DNA of 64,000 nucleotides from Candidatus Sysuiplasma jiujiangense (GTDB lineage: Archaea > Thermoplasmatota > Thermoplasmata > Sysuiplasmatales > Sysuiplasmataceae), in the NCBI GenBank assembly GCA_019721075.1, contig JAHEAD010000001.1, positions 1 to 64,000 of the forward strand. Direction: 5' to 3'. Numbering within the stretch: the first letter of the stretch is position 1; every line of letters starts with the position of its first letter. The position numbers and the translations under genes were made by a program. Of this stretch, positions 61,668 to 64,000 are shown piece by piece. Under the pieces are notes generated by a model. That model saw only the letters and a list, made by a program, of their open reading frames with translations. It ran no database searches and was not told the origin of the DNA.

Positions 61668-62291
61668 TTGGCAAGACAGAAATATGCAGCAGTGCCTCTG
61701 AAATACAAGGAAGTAGAAGGCATTTCGGCAAAAACATTCGCGGAACATTTCAAACTGTACGAAGGATACGTGAACAAGACAAACGAGATTTATGAAAAGA
61801 TAGCAGGAAATTTTGCAGACCCGTCAAAATCTGCAGGCACATACAGTGAGTATGGAGAGGCAAAGAGGCAGCTTTCATTCACCCTCGGCGGAATGTGGAA
61901 TCACAAGCTTTATTTTGGAGACTTTGAAGACGGAAGGGGTACAAAACCCTCTGACGGGCTGCAGATGGCGATGACAGAGGATTTCGGTTCATTTGACAAG
62001 TGGAAGGAAGACTTTGTAGCTACCGGAATGGCAGCAAGAGGATGGGCAATGCTTTGCTATGGCCTTGATGATGGGCACCTTCACAATGTTGTTCTTGATG
62101 CTCAGAATGCCGGCTTTCCGGCAACAGTCGTACCCGTGATCCTTATGGATGTTTACGAGCATGCTTATTTCATAGACTACGGTACAGCGAGAAAGCCGTA
62201 TGTAGAGGCGTTCTTCAAGAACATAAACTGGAACAGGATTTCAAAAAGATTTGAAAAGTGTGTCAGAATGCACAAGGTATGGAGCGAGTGA
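61668..62291 (+). CDS. Fe/Mn superoxide dismutase family protein
   Basis: A 207-residue protein of the Fe/Mn SOD fold. TLGGMWNHKLYFGD gives the second histidine ligand and PVILMDVYEHAYFIDYGTA the aspartate and last histidine (DVYEH in place of the usual DVWEH). The first helix reads AEHFKLYEGYVNKTNEI; its His is one residue closer to the conserved YV than in classical SODs, so the first ligand needs checking. Normal members dismutate superoxide in the cytoplasm. The start is a TTG at 61668, with GGTGAGC 4 bp before it; TTATATTAC about 40 bp upstream may be the TATA box. Confidence 0.88.
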   Translation: MARQKYAAVPLKYKEVEGISAKTFAEHFKLYEGYVNKTNEIYEKIAGNFADPSKSAGTYSEYGEAKRQLSFTLGGMWNHKLYFGDFEDGRGTKPSDGLQMAMTEDFGSFDKWKEDFVATGMAARGWAMLCYGLDDGHLHNVVLDAQNAGFPATVVPVILMDVYEHAYFIDYGTARKPYVEAFFKNINWNRISKRFEKCVRMHKVWSE

Positions 62292-62368
62292 TTCACGCAA
62301 CTGACAAGTGACTGTGCAGCCGGAAAACCTTTTACCTGTTTTCACTTGTCTTAGGCAGCGGAAACATC

Positions 62369-62725
62369 TCATTTGATCCTCTCAAATATATCTGCCTCCT
62401 GCTCCCTTGGCGGTTTTTCCTGCTCCTTCTTCCAGAATCTTCTGTAAACTAAGAAGTAGTTGAGCAAGATGGAAAGCAACGTAATACCGGAAATCAGGAA
62501 GGGATTGAACTGTGAAATGCCCGTTGCATATGCTATAATGCCAATCAGAATGAGCGCTTCGAACAGCGCCAGTGTCCAGATGAAATAACGGAGGAAATCG
62601 CGGTATACCCATTCGCGCCAGGTTTTTCCGGTGGCATCCAGCGCGTTCACTTTCTGTATTTCCTCGGGTTCCTCATACTGCCCGATTGTGCCATTTTTTC
62701 CTGATCCTGCAGCAGGGCTGGTCAC
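62369..62725 (-). CDS. Small two-helix membrane protein
   Basis: A 118-residue protein. A polar N-terminus of about 45 residues is followed by two helices (FIWTLALFEALILIGIIAYA and PFLISGITLLSILLNYFLVY) and a charged tail RRFWKKEQEKPPREQEADIF. I do not recognise the family. It starts at a GTG and lies 43 bp after the stop of the next gene upstream, on the same strand, so the two may share a transcript. Confidence 0.7.
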   Translation of the reverse strand: MTSPAAGSGKNGTIGQYEEPEEIQKVNALDATGKTWREWVYRDFLRYFIWTLALFEALILIGIIAYATGISQFNPFLISGITLLSILLNYFLVYRRFWKKEQEKPPREQEADIFERIK

Positions 62726-62768
62726 CCGTCTCTCCTCTCATTCAGATGATTGCAAAGAACGGGGCCCC

Positions 62769-64000
62769 TCACTGACTGCGCCTCCTGAATACCCTGAAAT
62801 TCCGGATAAGAGCGATTGTGCCCTGATTATAGAGCGGTATGACGATCAGAGCGAGCAGCAGAAGAATCAGACCCGATCCTGAAACAATGTATCCGATTGT
62901 GAGCACCTGGAAGGGTGAGAAATAGACTGAAACGGCGGACGGGCCTCCTCCGCTTATCTCATACATCAGGTCACCTATGGAGCGGTAGGACATGCTTGTA
63001 TTGCTGGCCGCATATGATACAAGGTCCGGAGCCGTTTGCCATCCTGAATTAGAGCCTGATGGCGGAACGAAAATCAGGTAGTTCTGATAGCCGAAGTCCA
63101 GCATTCCAGGCAAATAGATGCGATAGTCTGCATCGCTGATCTTTTTTGTGCTGAGGAGCACATATGAACCATTGCCGTATGACGCATTGGTGGCAGCAGT
63201 ATGGCCCGGGGCAATACCCCAGCCGTAATCGAGCATGTTAAGCCTTGCAGACAGGTTTATCAGTTGTTCATATCCTGTTACGATCTGAATGGTGTGGACA
63301 ACGTAAGCCCTTGATACGGGATGCATGTTCTCAAACAGCGCGGAGGATGAACTGTTTTCAACAAGCCTGAGATCCTTCTGCCCGTAGAGGAATGAGTAAT
63401 TCCAGTAATCTGCACTTTTGCTCAGAAAGACATATTTGACGTCCATGAGAGACAGTAAGTTCCCAAGATGTGTGATGCTGTTTCTCTCATTAAGAATTGA
63501 GGACATCAGCGACGAGAAGAGACCGCTTTCTCCCTGACCCGAGAGATAGGTGTCCTGACCACCGTAGATCAGATTCTGGCTGAAAAATTGATTGAAAGGA
63601 GATGCAAATTTGGTGCCGCTCCAGTTATAGTACATGTAGCCGTGCCATGGAAGGACCAGCACTGAGTAGTCGGAAGTGTTCTGATTCATCATATCTTCCG
63701 CCTTATACCATGATGCGGGATACTGGACAGACGTCAGCTGCCCGTCAAAGGAGCCGACCTCCATGTACGAATAAATGAAAGGTGAAATGAGTATCATGAC
63801 AATCACGAGGACGATGATCGCCCGTGCCGGGCCCCTGATTCCGCTCGCATTGAAGTGAAGATGCTTTCCTTCCAGTAATGACTGAAGCTGCAGAACGCTA
63901 AGGCCGCCAAGAAAAGAGTAGGCAAACACCAGCAGTGCGACAAATTTCTGAGGCTCCCTGAAGCCGTTGAAGAGGGGGACGTTATCATAGAGGAAAGTGT
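62769..64000 (-). CDS. Large membrane protein, N-terminus cut by window edge
   Basis: The frame is open from the window edge at 64000 to the stop at 62769, giving at least 410 residues of the C-terminal part. The first visible residues are YDNVPLFNGFREPQKFVALL, a membrane-protein loop and helix. Two helices (AYSFLGGLSVLQL, IIVLVIVMILISPFIYSYME) are followed by about 280 external residues with many N-x-S/T sites and a final helix (LTIGYIVSGSGLILLLLALI) with a basic tail. The 'FREPQKF' loop and the layout recall polytopic YfhO-like or GT-C-type surface-glycan proteins, but that is a weak match. It lies 5.4 kb from pyrF and near aglB, so a surface role is plausible. Confidence 0.7.
   Translation of the reverse strand, partial: TFLYDNVPLFNGFREPQKFVALLVFAYSFLGGLSVLQLQSLLEGKHLHFNASGIRGPARAIIVLVIVMILISPFIYSYMEVGSFDGQLTSVQYPASWYKAEDMMNQNTSDYSVLVLPWHGYMYYNWSGTKFASPFNQFFSQNLIYGGQDTYLSGQGESGLFSSLMSSILNERNSITHLGNLLSLMDVKYVFLSKSADYWNYSFLYGQKDLRLVENSSSSALFENMHPVSRAYVVHTIQIVTGYEQLINLSARLNMLDYGWGIAPGHTAATNASYGNGSYVLLSTKKISDADYRIYLPGMLDFGYQNYLIFVPPSGSNSGWQTAPDLVSYAASNTSMSYRSIGDLMYEISGGGPSAVSVYFSPFQVLTIGYIVSGSGLILLLLALIVIPLYNQGTIALIRNFRVFRRRSQ

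Overview
The window reads as a chromosomal segment of an archaeon, most likely a member of the Thermoplasmata or a close relative. The evidence is archaeal: two of three tRNA genes carry short introns in the anticodon loop, several promoters have a TATA box about 25 bp before a leaderless start codon, and there are archaeal-type genes for AglB oligosaccharyltransferase, archease, a ZPR1-domain protein, GfcR, family-5 uracil-DNA glycosylase, a bacterio-opsin-activator-type HTH regulator and an archaeal mevalonate-pathway decarboxylase. Base composition is near half G+C. I could not run any search, so the lineage call is inference.

Layout. 1-7.9 kb: a truncated unknown gene, an HTH_10 regulator, a D-glutamate-cyclase-like protein, then an apparent catabolic operon (APC permease, a fusion of a SelA-fold PLP ammonia-lyase with RidA, and a PIG-L deacetylase), and a VOC protein. 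7.9-18.3 kb: a decayed transposase followed by a complete type I-G (formerly I-U) CRISPR-Cas locus: cas4-cas1 fusion and cas2 on the plus strand, a 16-repeat array, and csb2, csb1, csb3/cas8 and cas3 on the minus strand, so the two modules converge on the array. 18.5-30.5 kb: accessory region with a winged-helix regulator, two ABC-2 exporters, a PIN gene and a VapBC module, a large membrane protein, several gene-poor stretches and a frameshifted IS481-like transposase.

30.5-51.2 kb: core metabolism and information genes. These are a split methylmalonyl-CoA mutase with MeaB, tRNA-Cys, a response regulator-PAS protein, an enolase-superfamily racemase/OSBS-like enzyme, UDG, a third ABC exporter, endonuclease III, a thioesterase, aconitase, tRNA-Thr, a GAF histidine kinase, ZPR1, an M24 peptidase, archease, (bis)phosphomevalonate decarboxylase, a conserved archaeal protein, GfcR and tRNA-His. 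51.2-64 kb: a CARDB surface protein coupled to an exceptionally long AglB (about 2,215 aa), pyrF, a GNAT, a stand-alone asparagine-synthase domain, a small beta-barrel-like protein, Fe/Mn SOD, a small membrane protein, and a large membrane protein cut by the window edge.

The most striking items are the complete type I-G CRISPR-Cas locus in an archaeal context, the PLP-lyase/RidA fusion inside a tight transporter-deacetylase operon, and the giant AglB with a long extracellular beta-domain extension.
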